20,305 nucleotides of DNA from the NCBI GenBank assembly GCA_900768425.1, contig CAAGCR010000046.1, positions 1 through 20,305 on the forward strand, written 5' to 3'. The position numbers and the translations under genes were made by a program. The first letter of the stretch is position 1. The number at the start of each line of letters is the position of its first letter. This document shows positions 1-7,063 of the stretch, piece by piece. The notes under the pieces were generated by a model, which was not told the DNA's origin, did no database searches, and worked only from the letters and a program-made list of their open reading frames with translations. This stretch comes from Clostridia bacterium (GTDB lineage: Bacteria > Bacillota > Clostridia > Christensenellales > UBA1242).

Positions 1-2
1 GT

Positions 3-854
3 GAAGTATATAACAATGAAAGTTTATACTTTGAAGCAGGTAATGTGTTTGATACATCAGGTTCACAAACTTCAGAAGGTAAAACTATATTTGATGTAAG
101 TACAGATGGCAAAATTTCATTGAAACAAGGCTTTATTCCAAATGATTACTATATTTCAGTTAGAGTATTCTGTAAATACGGTGAAAACAACGAAGGTAAA
201 ATAGAACTTGCAACCTTGTATGTTCAATTTGTTTCAGTTGAAACCGTAGTGGTAACAAATACCAATGATGAAGATAATGAAAAATTGTTTAGCTTTAATA
301 TTCCAGAGTCATTTGTTAAAACATTAACCGATGCCGGGGTAACAATAACAAAAGATAATATCATCTTAGGTTCTATTAAAGTTGATAGCTTTAAAAGTGA
401 CAACAATATGATTATTATTGATGACACTAATAAAGCTATGGAAAACGATAGAATGTACAATTTAATTATAGATAAATATTCTATTTATATTAAATTCAAC
501 ATTAAACCACATCAATTCAGCAATGTAAGTTTAAGTGTAAACAACTTAGGTGGTGCTTATTCGTTTGAACCCGAAGCAATAACATTGATGTTAGGTCACG
601 ACACTATATCCTTAATTAACTATATTAATAGAAGTGAAATGCAATTAAATGATTGTGTATTTACTTTAACATTTAATGAAAATGATAATACAAATTTAGG
701 ATTTGGTGAAGTATTTACATTCAGTTATGACACGACTTCTCAAAAATATGTTGCGAACTCAACACAAAATATGGTTGCGGGACAATATATATTAGGATTA
801 AGTTGTGAAAAATTATCTATAGCAACAAAAAATGTATCTGTTTCTTTAAATTAA
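3..854 (+). CDS. C-terminal part of a beta-rich surface/secreted protein (5' end outside window)
   Basis: The reading frame is open from base 3 to the TAA at 852-854, so the gene starts upstream of the window. A GTG at 45 is in frame but has no ribosome site and is not a convincing start. The visible ~283 residues alternate short hydrophobic and Thr/Ser/Asn-rich stretches with no transmembrane helix. They look like two or three immunoglobulin-like beta-sandwich modules, each ending in a pattern such as AGQYILGLSC followed by a beta strand. There is no LPXTG motif or C-terminal anchor, so attachment must come from the missing N-terminus (lipid or signal peptide) or the protein is released. It resembles the lipoproteins at 4605-8904 in composition. 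No enzymatic motif is seen; function is unknown. A strong terminator follows. Confidence 0.75.
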   Translation, partial: EVYNNESLYFEAGNVFDTSGSQTSEGKTIFDVSTDGKISLKQGFIPNDYYISVRVFCKYGENNEGKIELATLYVQFVSVETVVVTNTNDEDNEKLFSFNIPESFVKTLTDAGVTITKDNIILGSIKVDSFKSDNNMIIIDDTNKAMENDRMYNLIIDKYSIYIKFNIKPHQFSNVSLSVNNLGGAYSFEPEAITLMLGHDTISLINYINRSEMQLNDCVFTLTFNENDNTNLGFGEVFTFSYDTTSQKYVANSTQNMVAGQYILGLSCEKLSIATKNVSVSLN

Positions 855-912
855 TATTTGTCTAAACAGCAACATTCAACAACAGAATAATTAAATTTAG
901 CAGAAATTATGT

Positions 913-962
913 AAAAACAAGGCAAAATTGTGTGCATTGCACCAATTTCGCCTTGTTTTTTT
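913..962 (+). terminator. intrinsic terminator of the surface-protein gene
   Basis: A long hairpin has AAAACAAGGC pairing with GCCTTGTTTT, continues through AAATTG/CAATTT and a GTGC/GCAC tip around ATT, and runs into a T tract. It lies 58 bases after the stop codon. Confidence 0.88.
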
Positions 963-987
963 GCATTTATTTGTAAATTTTGTAAAT

Positions 988-1021
988 AAATTTTCACATA
1001 TGTTAAATTTTCACATATGTT
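988..1021. repeat. perfect 17-bp tandem duplication
   Basis: AAATTTTCACATATGTT occurs twice head to tail with no spacer (988-1004 and 1005-1021). Each unit contains the palindrome CATATG. It sits between converging genes, so an operator role is not obvious; replication slippage is the simplest origin. Confidence 0.85.
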
Positions 1022-1165
1022 TTGTATTTTTAATGAGTTGTAATTATTTTTATTTTTGAATAATTTTTTAAAATATTTTTATTATTCTTTTAAAACTTTT
1101 ATTTTTAAATTGTTGTCTTATTTGCGATTGATTTGATATATGCTTAATCAAAAAAAGCAAAACTC

Positions 1166-2587
1166 TTACAATAATTGTGAGATGATTTTATAAATAAATA
1201 TTAAGAACAAATTTCTGATTTTTAATTTGTTGTATTTTTTCTTTGTTAAAATTAAAGAGTCTTTAATGTCATTCTCAAATATTCCCTTATTCTTGCCAAT
1301 TAAAGGTTTGTTATAAAACAAACAAGTATCTTCAAAGTTAAGGAAAAAAGACCTATTATCAAAGTTGCAAGTACCAATGCTGACAACCGATTCAGTGCAT
1401 AAAGTTTTAGAATGAATAAAGCCTTTATATAAATATATGGATATGTTTGCATCAATAAGTTTTTTTAAACTGATTAAACTTGCTCCATAAACAATCTTTT
1501 TGTCAGGTATGTTTGGAATCATAATTTTTATGTCTATATTTCGCTTTTTAGCATCTAATAAGAGTTTTACCATATCTTTATTGATAATAAAGTAGGGTGT
1601 TTGGATATATAGAAACTTTTTACAAGAAGAAATAATAGTTGAGTAGATACTATAAATATAAGGAACATCTTTTTCTGGACCACTTTCTATAATTTGACAT
1701 TGCAATCTTCCTTGAGTGGAAATGATAGGGAAGTATAGGTTTATGTCTTCATCTGTATATTCACAGTTGTTGGCAAAAGCAAAGTCATTTAAAAATATTT
1801 CCTGTAAAGCATAAACAGCATTGCCAACAATTTTAACTTGGGTATCTCGCCAAGGTTTTAAGTGTGTTTTAATGCCTAAATGGTCGTTTCTTAAATTTAT
1901 ACCACCAGTATAAGCAATTTTGCCATCAATTATTGCAATTTTCCTATGGTTTCTGTGATTAATTTTAAAATTAACATATGGAATATTTAAAGCATTAGGA
2001 AAGAACGAACAAACATTAATGCCATCATTTTTTAATTTTTGCCAAAATCTTTTACTAGTTTTTTTACTGCCTAAGGCATCATATATTATGTTTATTTTAA
2101 TTCCTTGCTTGGCTTTTTTGATTAACTCGCCAAATATCAGTTTGCCCGTTTCATCATCAGAAAAAATGTAAAACTCTAAATTTATGCTTGTTTTAGCAAG
2201 TTTAATTGCGCTAATTAAATCATCAACAAAATCTTTTCCATTAAGAAAAATCTTTATATCATTATTATGCCAAATGCCAAAGTTGTATTGAGATTTAAAC
2301 TTTTTTGCCAATGGACATATTTTGCTGTTCTCTTGAACATAATTTTTGTACCAATTTGTCCGAGAGATATAACTCTTAGCAGTTTTTTGTTTTATCATAA
2401 CTTTTTGCTTTGCATTAAATTTTAAACCATTTCCAAAAATAATGTAGGAAATAAAACCAAATAACGAAAATATACCAACTAAGATTCCCCATAACAAAAT
2501 TTTCTTTAAATCATTATGTTCGTAAATTATAATGAAAATTATCAAAAAAACATTCAAAAATGCCAAATATTTTAAAAAATTGCTCAT
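1166..2587 (-). CDS. cls: cardiolipin synthase (phospholipase D superfamily)
   Basis: Membrane enzyme that joins two phosphatidylglycerol molecules to form cardiolipin and glycerol (known for the family). The 473-residue length fits classical bacterial Cls. Two hydrophobic helices lie at about residues 6-22 and 31-51, followed by two phospholipase D domains. The first HKD motif is intact (H214, K216, D221 within NHRKIAIIDG, followed by TGG). The second reads H392-S-K394 with Glu at 399 where Asp is usual, followed by IGTCNFDNRSF, so the catalytic His and Lys are present and the acidic partner is conservatively changed. The start at 2587 is the only good ATG before the first helix. No ribosome site is visible; a candidate extended -10 lies so close that the leader would be about five bases. 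The lipid-metabolism genes at the far end of the window are not linked to it. Confidence 0.93.
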   Translation of the reverse strand: MSNFLKYLAFLNVFLIIFIIIYEHNDLKKILLWGILVGIFSLFGFISYIIFGNGLKFNAKQKVMIKQKTAKSYISRTNWYKNYVQENSKICPLAKKFKSQYNFGIWHNNDIKIFLNGKDFVDDLISAIKLAKTSINLEFYIFSDDETGKLIFGELIKKAKQGIKINIIYDALGSKKTSKRFWQKLKNDGINVCSFFPNALNIPYVNFKINHRNHRKIAIIDGKIAYTGGINLRNDHLGIKTHLKPWRDTQVKIVGNAVYALQEIFLNDFAFANNCEYTDEDINLYFPIISTQGRLQCQIIESGPEKDVPYIYSIYSTIISSCKKFLYIQTPYFIINKDMVKLLLDAKKRNIDIKIMIPNIPDKKIVYGASLISLKKLIDANISIYLYKGFIHSKTLCTESVVSIGTCNFDNRSFFLNFEDTCLFYNKPLIGKNKGIFENDIKDSLILTKKKYNKLKIRNLFLIFIYKIISQLL

Positions 2588-2598
2588 AAATACATAAA

Positions 2599-2607
2599 AT
2601 TATCACA
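2599..2607 (-). promoter_or_regulatory. candidate extended -10 for cls
   Basis: On the minus strand TGTGATAAT is an extended -10 (TGn plus GATAAT). The -35 region is poor. The predicted start, near 2592, leaves a leader of about five bases before the ATG at 2587. Confidence 0.45.
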
Positions 2608-2647
2608 AATAACGCGAAAAACTAACCCCATATGTTTTTATTGAGTA

Positions 2648-2676
2648 TTGACAAAAATGGCACATTGTAATACACT
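2648..2676 (+). promoter_or_regulatory. sigma-A-type promoter for the small membrane protein
   Basis: TTGACA (2648-2653), 17-base spacer, TACACT (2671-2676). Predicted start near 2683, giving a leader of about 74 bases. Confidence 0.75.
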
Positions 2677-2703
2677 ATTTAAACAAAATGATAATAAAAA
2701 ATA

Positions 2704-2737
2704 ACGAAATAAAAAAAATAATTTTTTAACATTTCGT
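2704..2737 (+). promoter_or_regulatory. 5'-leader hairpin upstream of the small membrane protein
   Basis: ACGAAAT (2704-2710) pairs perfectly with ATTTCGT (2731-2737), and the A-run and T-run between them extend the stem. It ends about 20 bases before the start codon. It could affect mRNA stability or translation; no known riboswitch is recognised. Confidence 0.4.
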
Positions 2738-2756
2738 ATATAAATTTAGGGGATAT

Positions 2757-3239
2757 ATGAAAAAGAAAGCTGAAATTAACGACACAAGAGAAAGACATTA
2801 TGAAAAACTTAGATTTATTTCTGATTATGAAAAAGTAGAAAGAAAATATAATAAATATCGCAAATTAAGAAAAGCATCAAAAATAATTTTTGTTTTAGCT
2901 TATTTAGGTATAGGTACAACAGCAATTTTTAACTATTCATTATCATTAATATTATCAACATATTTTTCTATGGCATTTGCTCCAACATATTATGTTTTTT
3001 GTAGCGTCATGAAAGATACAATAAATGATTGTAGTACTACAAGCATAACATATCAACAATTCAAACAAATGTATAAATCTGGCGAAGTAGAAGAACTAAA
3101 AAAAGAACTAGAAGAACTAAGACATCCAAAACCAGTTCAAAAAGGCTTAGATGAACTAAAACTTCAAACCACCACCGCCACATCTCAAACACCAAACAAA
3201 ACAACAACCATCAATAAAGACATTTCAAAAGATAGATAA
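2757..3239 (+). CDS. small two-helix membrane protein of unknown function
   Basis: 160 residues, not recognised. A very basic, charged N-terminal ~40 residues (rich in Lys, Arg, Glu) precedes two hydrophobic segments at about residues 42-62 and 64-85. A possible short amphipathic coiled coil follows (EVEELKKELEELRH) and then a Thr/Gln/Asn-rich, probably disordered tail. The topology would place both ends on the same side, probably the cytoplasm given the positive charge before the first helix. The start ATG follows AGGGGA by three bases, which is close but usable, and it has a near-consensus promoter and a strong terminator of its own, so it looks like a genuine single-gene unit. It is divergent from cls, but nothing in its sequence indicates a role in lipid synthesis. 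Confidence 0.75.
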   Translation: MKKKAEINDTRERHYEKLRFISDYEKVERKYNKYRKLRKASKIIFVLAYLGIGTTAIFNYSLSLILSTYFSMAFAPTYYVFCSVMKDTINDCSTTSITYQQFKQMYKSGEVEELKKELEELRHPKPVQKGLDELKLQTTTATSQTPNKTTTINKDISKDR

Positions 3240-3278
3240 TATTTTAAATATTTACCCTTGACTATAATTATTAAAAAC

Positions 3279-3320
3279 ACAAGGCAAACTGATACCAAAC
3301 CATCAGTTTGCCTTGTTTAT
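3279..3320 (+). terminator. intrinsic terminator
   Basis: A perfect 15-bp stem, ACAAGGCAAACTGAT (3279-3293) with ATCAGTTTGCCTTGT (3302-3316), has an 8-base loop and a modest T/A-rich tail. The AAGGC/GCCTT core resembles the terminator at 913-962. Confidence 0.85.
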
Positions 3321-3426
3321 ATATTTTAATATACAAAATAAATTTAATTATATACAAATATATTTTCATAACAAAAAAATTTTACACCAAACAATGTTGC
3401 ATTTTAATAAAATAACAAAACCATAA

Positions 3427-3612
3427 TCACAACTGTTGTAACGTTTTTTTTGTAACTGTTTGTTTAATATTTGAATCCAATATATTTGCGATTGTATATT
3501 CGTCGTCAAAAACAATATCTTGCCTGTAAAACATTGTAAAGCATGGCAAAATAAAGGATATTATGCACAACATGACAAATATTGAAATTTTTGTTTTACA
3601 GGTAATTTCCAT
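3427..3612 (-). CDS. possible small membrane protein (61 codons)
   Basis: An ATG ORF ending in TGA. Residues 8-27 form a clear hydrophobic segment after a basic start (KTKISIFVMLCIISFILPCF), followed by an acidic, polar 30-residue tail. Upstream there is TATATT/TATTAT -10-like sequence but no good ribosome site, and the window offers no homologue to compare with. It could be a real single-span peptide or chance in AT-rich DNA. Both neighbours have their own terminators, so it would be a separate transcript. Confidence 0.3.
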   Translation of the reverse strand: MEITCKTKISIFVMLCIISFILPCFTMFYRQDIVFDDEYTIANILDSNIKQTVTKKTLQQL

Positions 3613-3788
3613 TTATAAAAATATATAATATACCTAAAACCATTTTTGCAAATTTTACAAAAAAATTTGCCCAGCAAAGGGAAAAACATTTCATGTTTTG
3701 ATGACAGTTATTATATATCAATTTCTCACACAACTAGACCCACAAAAAAGGGTTATAATCCACCTGAGTAACTAATAAAAGCGAAATT

Positions 3789-3827
3789 AAAAAGTTATAT
3801 TTCTATTTGTGCAGAAATACAACTTTT
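3789..3827 (-). terminator. intrinsic terminator of the response-regulator gene
   Basis: Read on the minus strand, AAAAGTTGTATTTCT pairs with AGAAATATAACTTTT (15 bp, one G-U pair) around an 8-base loop and is followed by T residues. It starts four bases after the response-regulator stop codon. Confidence 0.8.
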
Positions 3828-3831
3828 AAGG

Positions 3832-4443
3832 TTATACTATATATCCGTTTTGCATTAGCCAAATTGCGAATTTAGACATTGACGCAAAGCCTGTTTTTTC
3901 TAAAATTAGTGTTATTGTGTTTTTAATTGTGGACTCAGAAAAGGACTGCTTTTGTGCAATCTCTTTTCGATTGTTGCCTTGACAATATAGTCTTACAATA
4001 TTGAGTTCGTTGTCGGTTAAATTTTTCAAAAAAGAAATCTCTTCTCTTTTGCTTATTGGAAAAGTGCCATATCCATTCATAACACTATGAATAATTGTGA
4101 TTAGTTCTTTGGTTGGTATAGTTTTATATACGAAACTGTCTGCACCAGATTGCTTGGCTCTATCAATAAAACTTATTTCCATAACAGATGTCATTAGAAT
4201 AATTTTAATATTTGGGTTGTCTTGCTTAATTTCTTTTATATAGTCTATGCTATTGTGATTATTCGCACAGCAAACATCGGTTAAAATTACATCAATGTTT
4301 TTTCTATCTTCAATATAAAAATAGTCTGCAATATCCTTAAATTTTCCAACAATTTCAATTTCGCCACTCGCTTCAAGCGACAAAGACATTCCGTCTAATA
4401 ATAAATCTTGGTCTTCAACAAGCAATACTTTAATTTTATCCAT
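3832..4443 (-). CDS. NarL/FixJ-family response regulator (REC + LuxR-type HTH)
   Basis: A cytoplasmic transcription factor expected to bind DNA as a dimer when phosphorylated by a sensor kinase. The receiver domain covers residues 1-120: acidic pair E10/D11, phosphoacceptor D56 (VILTD), switch Thr85, and Lys107 before I-P. A LuxR-type helix-turn-helix occupies residues ~143-203 (LTDNELNIVRLY, KEIAQ, SESTIKNTI). I choose the ATG at 4443 because GGGAG lies five bases upstream; a TTG at 4455 would overlap that site. 203 residues is usual for the family. It is divergent from a lipoprotein gene, and the intervening DNA contains two matching inverted repeats placed symmetrically for both promoters, so autoregulation is likely. 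No kinase is adjacent; the HisKA_3-type kinase at 10656 is the right class to be its partner (inference). Confidence 0.93.
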   Translation of the reverse strand: MDKIKVLLVEDQDLLLDGMSLSLEASGEIEIVGKFKDIADYFYIEDRKNIDVILTDVCCANNHNSIDYIKEIKQDNPNIKIILMTSVMEISFIDRAKQSGADSFVYKTIPTKELITIIHSVMNGYGTFPISKREEISFLKNLTDNELNIVRLYCQGNNRKEIAQKQSFSESTIKNTITLILEKTGFASMSKFAIWLMQNGYIV

Positions 4444-4472
4444 TTTCGCTCCCAAAAGTATTTATTTTTTAT

Positions 4473-4481
4473 ATTATATCA
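4473..4481 (-). promoter_or_regulatory. extended -10 promoter of the response-regulator gene
   Basis: The minus strand reads TGATATAAT. The predicted start is near 4466, 23 bases before the ATG at 4443. No good -35 is present at the expected spacing. Inverted repeat 4502-4515 is centred about 42.5 bp upstream of that start. Confidence 0.7.
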
Positions 4482-4501
4482 TAAAAGCCCCACAAGATAA
4501 T

Positions 4502-4515
4502 AGGACTTTTGTCCT
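4502..4515. promoter_or_regulatory. distal inverted-repeat operator, site A1
   Basis: AGGACTTTTGTCCT: GGAC half-sites around TTTT, followed by a T-run. Centre 4508.5. A matching element at the same distance from the proximal repeat is found at 6998-7011. It lies between divergent promoters where no terminator is needed, which favours a protein-binding site. Confidence 0.7.
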
Positions 4516-4533
4516 TTTTTTTGAACAAAAGTT

Positions 4534-4548
4534 TAGACTTAAGTCCTA
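4534..4548. promoter_or_regulatory. proximal inverted-repeat operator, site A2
   Basis: TAGACTTAAGTCCTA has a perfect GACTTAAGTC core, centre 4540.5, exactly 32 bp from the centre of site A1 and about 42.5 bp upstream of the predicted start of the lipoprotein gene at 4605. It abuts the position of the weak -35, as expected for an activator that contacts RNA polymerase. Confidence 0.7.
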
Positions 4549-4567
4549 AGGTGTTTTAATACCTATG

Positions 4568-4576
4568 TGATATAAT
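4568..4576 (+). promoter_or_regulatory. extended -10 promoter of the lipoprotein operon
   Basis: TGATATAAT with a non-consensus -35 (AAGGTG at 17-base spacing). Predicted start near 4583. The same 9-base element with identical spacing to the operators recurs at 7064-7072. Confidence 0.75.
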
Positions 4577-4604
4577 AATACATATATTTATAAAGGAGTA
4601 AAAA

Positions 4605-4685
4605 ATGACAAAGAAAAAATCAATATGGGCTTTTGTTTTAGCCCTTTGCCTAATCATTCCGGCAATGTTTATGATGACCGCTTGT
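4605..4685 (+). repeat. signal-peptide coding segment shared by three lipoprotein genes
   Basis: The first 81 bases of the gene at 4605 and of the gene at 6466 differ at only two positions, both ending at the lipobox Cys codon; beyond it the proteins are unrelated. The gene at 7141 encodes almost the same peptide but differs at about eleven bases, mostly synonymous. This indicates duplication or gene conversion limited to the export signal in the first pair. Confidence 0.8.
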
Positions 4686-6419
4686 GGCAATAACACTGTT
4701 GAAAAAATCAATGGAACAAATAACATAGTTGCCGAAGGCAAATTTGAAAAAGGCTCAACACTTTCTTCGGATAAGGTTGAAACTAGTGATAGTTCGTATT
4801 CAGCCACTATGGCAAAAATATCTGATAAAGAATATGACAAAGGAAAAGTTACTGTTTTTGATATAACACTTGCAAACTGCAAGGGTTCAAAAATACAACC
4901 AGATGGCAAGGTTAAAATAACCATGCCAAAACCTTTTGAAAGTGAACATGGATACATCACTTTCCACATTAAAAATGAAACCACTGTTGAAGAACTTGAA
5001 ACAACCTTAAACGGAACAAATATTGTTTTTGAGACAGAAAGTTTTTCATACTTTATTGTCGTTGGCAAAGTTCCACCAACAAATCAACAAACTTTTTTAT
5101 TCTCAAACACTCATGCCGATTCATTAGAACACCCATACAATGGAACAGCAGTTTTTGTTTCCAAAGATGACATCACCGTTGATGGCACAAAATTGAGCAA
5201 AATCACAGATGAAGATGTTTTAAGTAAAATATCTTATGTTTGGAGAAACAAAAACACAAAAACAGCAGTTACACTAGACAAGGATATCACACTTACTGGC
5301 GAAATAAACACGCAATATGGCGTAAATCGTAATATCACAATCGGCAATGAAATTGCAGGGCCATGCGTTGTTGGCGAATATGAATTTGTTTTATCTTATA
5401 ATGGTGCTGAAAAATTAGTTATTGAAGCAACTATAACAGAAAGCAGTTTCCAAAAAATTACAGAAGTAAGTGATTTTGACGCAACAACAGCACCAACAAT
5501 TTTTGGCGAAATATGTTACTATACAATAGTTGGCTATGCAAATGGTCAAATGTATGTTATGCAAATGCCTTTAGATGGTTCAAGTGATACAAGCGATATT
5601 GTGGAAGCACAAGCAAGACTTGTTACAACGCAAGAAGATGGTTCATTAGTATTGGGCGGAAAGTTTGATTTTGTGTTCACTCCAATGAGATATTTTGACA
5701 GTGAATGGAGATATTACCCAGAAACAAGCACAGCAAGAGAAGATTTGCTTGTAGATTTCTGCACGGGTTTTTATGGAGCAAGAACTGCAACAATTAATCT
5801 TGCAACACCAGTTGTAAACAGAATTGGCTGGACGAGTTTGAGTGGAAATAAAATTGCAAGATACAAAGAAGAAATCAGAAACACCGACACAACTTATGGC
5901 AACCTAGCCAAATTTGCTGAAGATGGTGCAGTTACAATTTATGCTCCACGAAAAGGCGAAACAGAAAATAACGCTTTGCGTTTAGTTAAAAACGCAGATG
6001 GTTCGTTTGCGTTCACTGGAGTAGATAAAACTACCGACACTCGTGAGTCATTTCCTATTTATGTTTACAAACAATATATCAAACAACCCGATAAATTTGA
6101 ATTTTACAACAAACTGGACAAAGAGTATGATGGCAATGCAGTTCAATTTAATTGTTACAAAGATTTGAATATGACAACAGAATCTGGCGAAGATATTGGT
6201 GCTATGTTGAAAATGGAAACTGTAAGATTTGTGTTTAAAGACCTAAAAGACAATATTGTTATGACAGGCAGTGTTAATCAAGAAGATGGCACAGTTACAG
6301 GACCAAGTGCAGTGGGACAATATAAACTCGTTATTCAGTTCCTAGAAAAAGGTGAAAAAGGAAATGAATGGGTTGACAAAGCGGTTTTGAACCAATTTGA
6401 AATCCATTCTGCGAGTTAA
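4605..6419 (+). CDS. lipoprotein with YDG/MBG-like beta-sandwich repeats
   Basis: 604 residues, predicted to be exported and lipid-anchored on the outer face of the membrane. Residues 1-27 are a type II signal peptide: TKKK, a hydrophobic core, and lipobox MTA-C27 followed by Gly-Asn. Residues ~28-150 form a beta-rich region. At least two modules begin with a YDG/MBG-like signature, HPYNGTAVF (around residue 180) and KEYDGNAVQF (around residue 510), and end with a VGEYEF or VGQYKL strand. Such repeats are common in bacterial surface proteins and usually act as spacers or in adhesion; no catalytic motif is visible. Start ATG follows AAAGGAG by six bases. It is the first gene of a probable two-gene operon with 6466 and sits downstream of the paired operators, so it is probably controlled by the divergent response regulator (inference). 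Confidence 0.85.
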   Translation: MTKKKSIWAFVLALCLIIPAMFMMTACGNNTVEKINGTNNIVAEGKFEKGSTLSSDKVETSDSSYSATMAKISDKEYDKGKVTVFDITLANCKGSKIQPDGKVKITMPKPFESEHGYITFHIKNETTVEELETTLNGTNIVFETESFSYFIVVGKVPPTNQQTFLFSNTHADSLEHPYNGTAVFVSKDDITVDGTKLSKITDEDVLSKISYVWRNKNTKTAVTLDKDITLTGEINTQYGVNRNITIGNEIAGPCVVGEYEFVLSYNGAEKLVIEATITESSFQKITEVSDFDATTAPTIFGEICYYTIVGYANGQMYVMQMPLDGSSDTSDIVEAQARLVTTQEDGSLVLGGKFDFVFTPMRYFDSEWRYYPETSTAREDLLVDFCTGFYGARTATINLATPVVNRIGWTSLSGNKIARYKEEIRNTDTTYGNLAKFAEDGAVTIYAPRKGETENNALRLVKNADGSFAFTGVDKTTDTRESFPIYVYKQYIKQPDKFEFYNKLDKEYDGNAVQFNCYKDLNMTTESGEDIGAMLKMETVRFVFKDLKDNIVMTGSVNQEDGTVTGPSAVGQYKLVIQFLEKGEKGNEWVDKAVLNQFEIHSAS

Positions 6420-6465
6420 TTTGCACAATTTTATAAATTAAAATGAAACAAAAAGGAGAAATGTT

Positions 6466-6954
6466 ATGAGAAAGAAAAAATCAATATGGGCTTTTGTTTT
6501 AGCCCTTTGCCTAATCATTCCGGCAATGCTTATGATGACCGCTTGTGGAAACAAATCAATCAGCGAAAAAGGAAAAACTTACACAGTTCTAAACAAACAA
6601 AGCGATATAACTATCAATTGGGGCGATGACAAAGACACTTTAATGAAAAAATTTGGAAGTGAAGAAAATGCAAAAGCAGCGTTTTCTACATTTATTCTTA
6701 CTTTTGATGAAAATGGTGGCGTTAATATTTTTGTTGGTGGTGGTAGCGATGGTGGAAGGTTCTATGTTATAAATGAATATAACTGTATAGAATTTTACGA
6801 TACCAAAGAAGATGCTGAAAACAAAGTTAATCGAGTTACTGATGACTACTTAGGTGCAGAGTATAAATTTAGTGCAGATAAAAGAGTTATAACCATAAAA
6901 CAACAAATTAGTGCTAAAACCAGTGTTGTTATAAAACTATCTGCAAATGTGTAA
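6466..6954 (+). CDS. small lipoprotein, possibly lipocalin-like
   Basis: 162 residues with the same signal peptide as the upstream gene (RKKK, hydrophobic core, lipobox MTA-C27). The mature ~135 residues begin with GKTYTV and run as alternating beta strands with a central GGVNIFVGGGSDGG stretch and a final strand of the type SVVIKLSANV. The pattern recalls the small Bacillota lipoproteins with a lipocalin-like barrel, but I cannot confirm the family. No active site is seen. The AAGGAG ribosome site is well placed. The gap to the preceding stop is 46 bases with no promoter or terminator, so it is probably co-transcribed with 4605. It is followed by the inverted repeat at 6992-7017, which can also act as its terminator. 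Confidence 0.8.
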   Translation: MRKKKSIWAFVLALCLIIPAMLMMTACGNKSISEKGKTYTVLNKQSDITINWGDDKDTLMKKFGSEENAKAAFSTFILTFDENGGVNIFVGGGSDGGRFYVINEYNCIEFYDTKEDAENKVNRVTDDYLGAEYKFSADKRVITIKQQISAKTSVVIKLSANV

Positions 6955-6991
6955 AATATACCGCACTTGATATGGAATAAAACAATAACAC

Positions 6992-7017
6992 AAAAAAAGG
7001 ACTTTTGTCCTTTTTTT
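6992..7017. promoter_or_regulatory. distal inverted repeat, site B1, doubling as a terminator
   Basis: The core AGGACTTTTGTCCT (6998-7011) matches site A1. Here flanking A7 and T7 runs extend it to an 11-bp stem with a TTTT loop and T tail, so it can also terminate the 4605-6466 operon. Centre 7004.5. Confidence 0.7.
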
Positions 7018-7030
7018 AATGCCAAAGTTT

Positions 7031-7042
7031 GGACTTAAGTCC
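7031..7042. promoter_or_regulatory. proximal inverted-repeat operator, site B2
   Basis: GGACTTAAGTCC is a perfect 12-bp palindrome, centre 7036.5, 32 bp from site B1 and about 42.5 bp upstream of the predicted start near 7079. It has the same geometry as site A2. Confidence 0.75.
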
Positions 7043-7063
7043 TAAACAATTTTGATGTTTATA

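Larger units (their letters stand above)
855..1165. other. intergenic region between convergent genes
   Basis: About 310 very AT-rich bases separate the surface-protein gene from the 3' end of the cardiolipin synthase gene. It holds the terminator at 913-962 and the 17-bp tandem repeat at 988-1021. I see no convincing ORF or promoter, and no clear terminator for the minus-strand gene. Confidence 0.6.

Noticed and set aside
4444..4455. TTG start four codons upstream for the response regulator
   Set aside because: It would overlap the GGGAG ribosome site; the ATG at 4443 is correctly spaced.
4556..5068. Antisense open frame opposite the first lipoprotein, and similar long frames opposite other genes
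   Set aside because: Shadows of strongly coding genes with no signals of their own.
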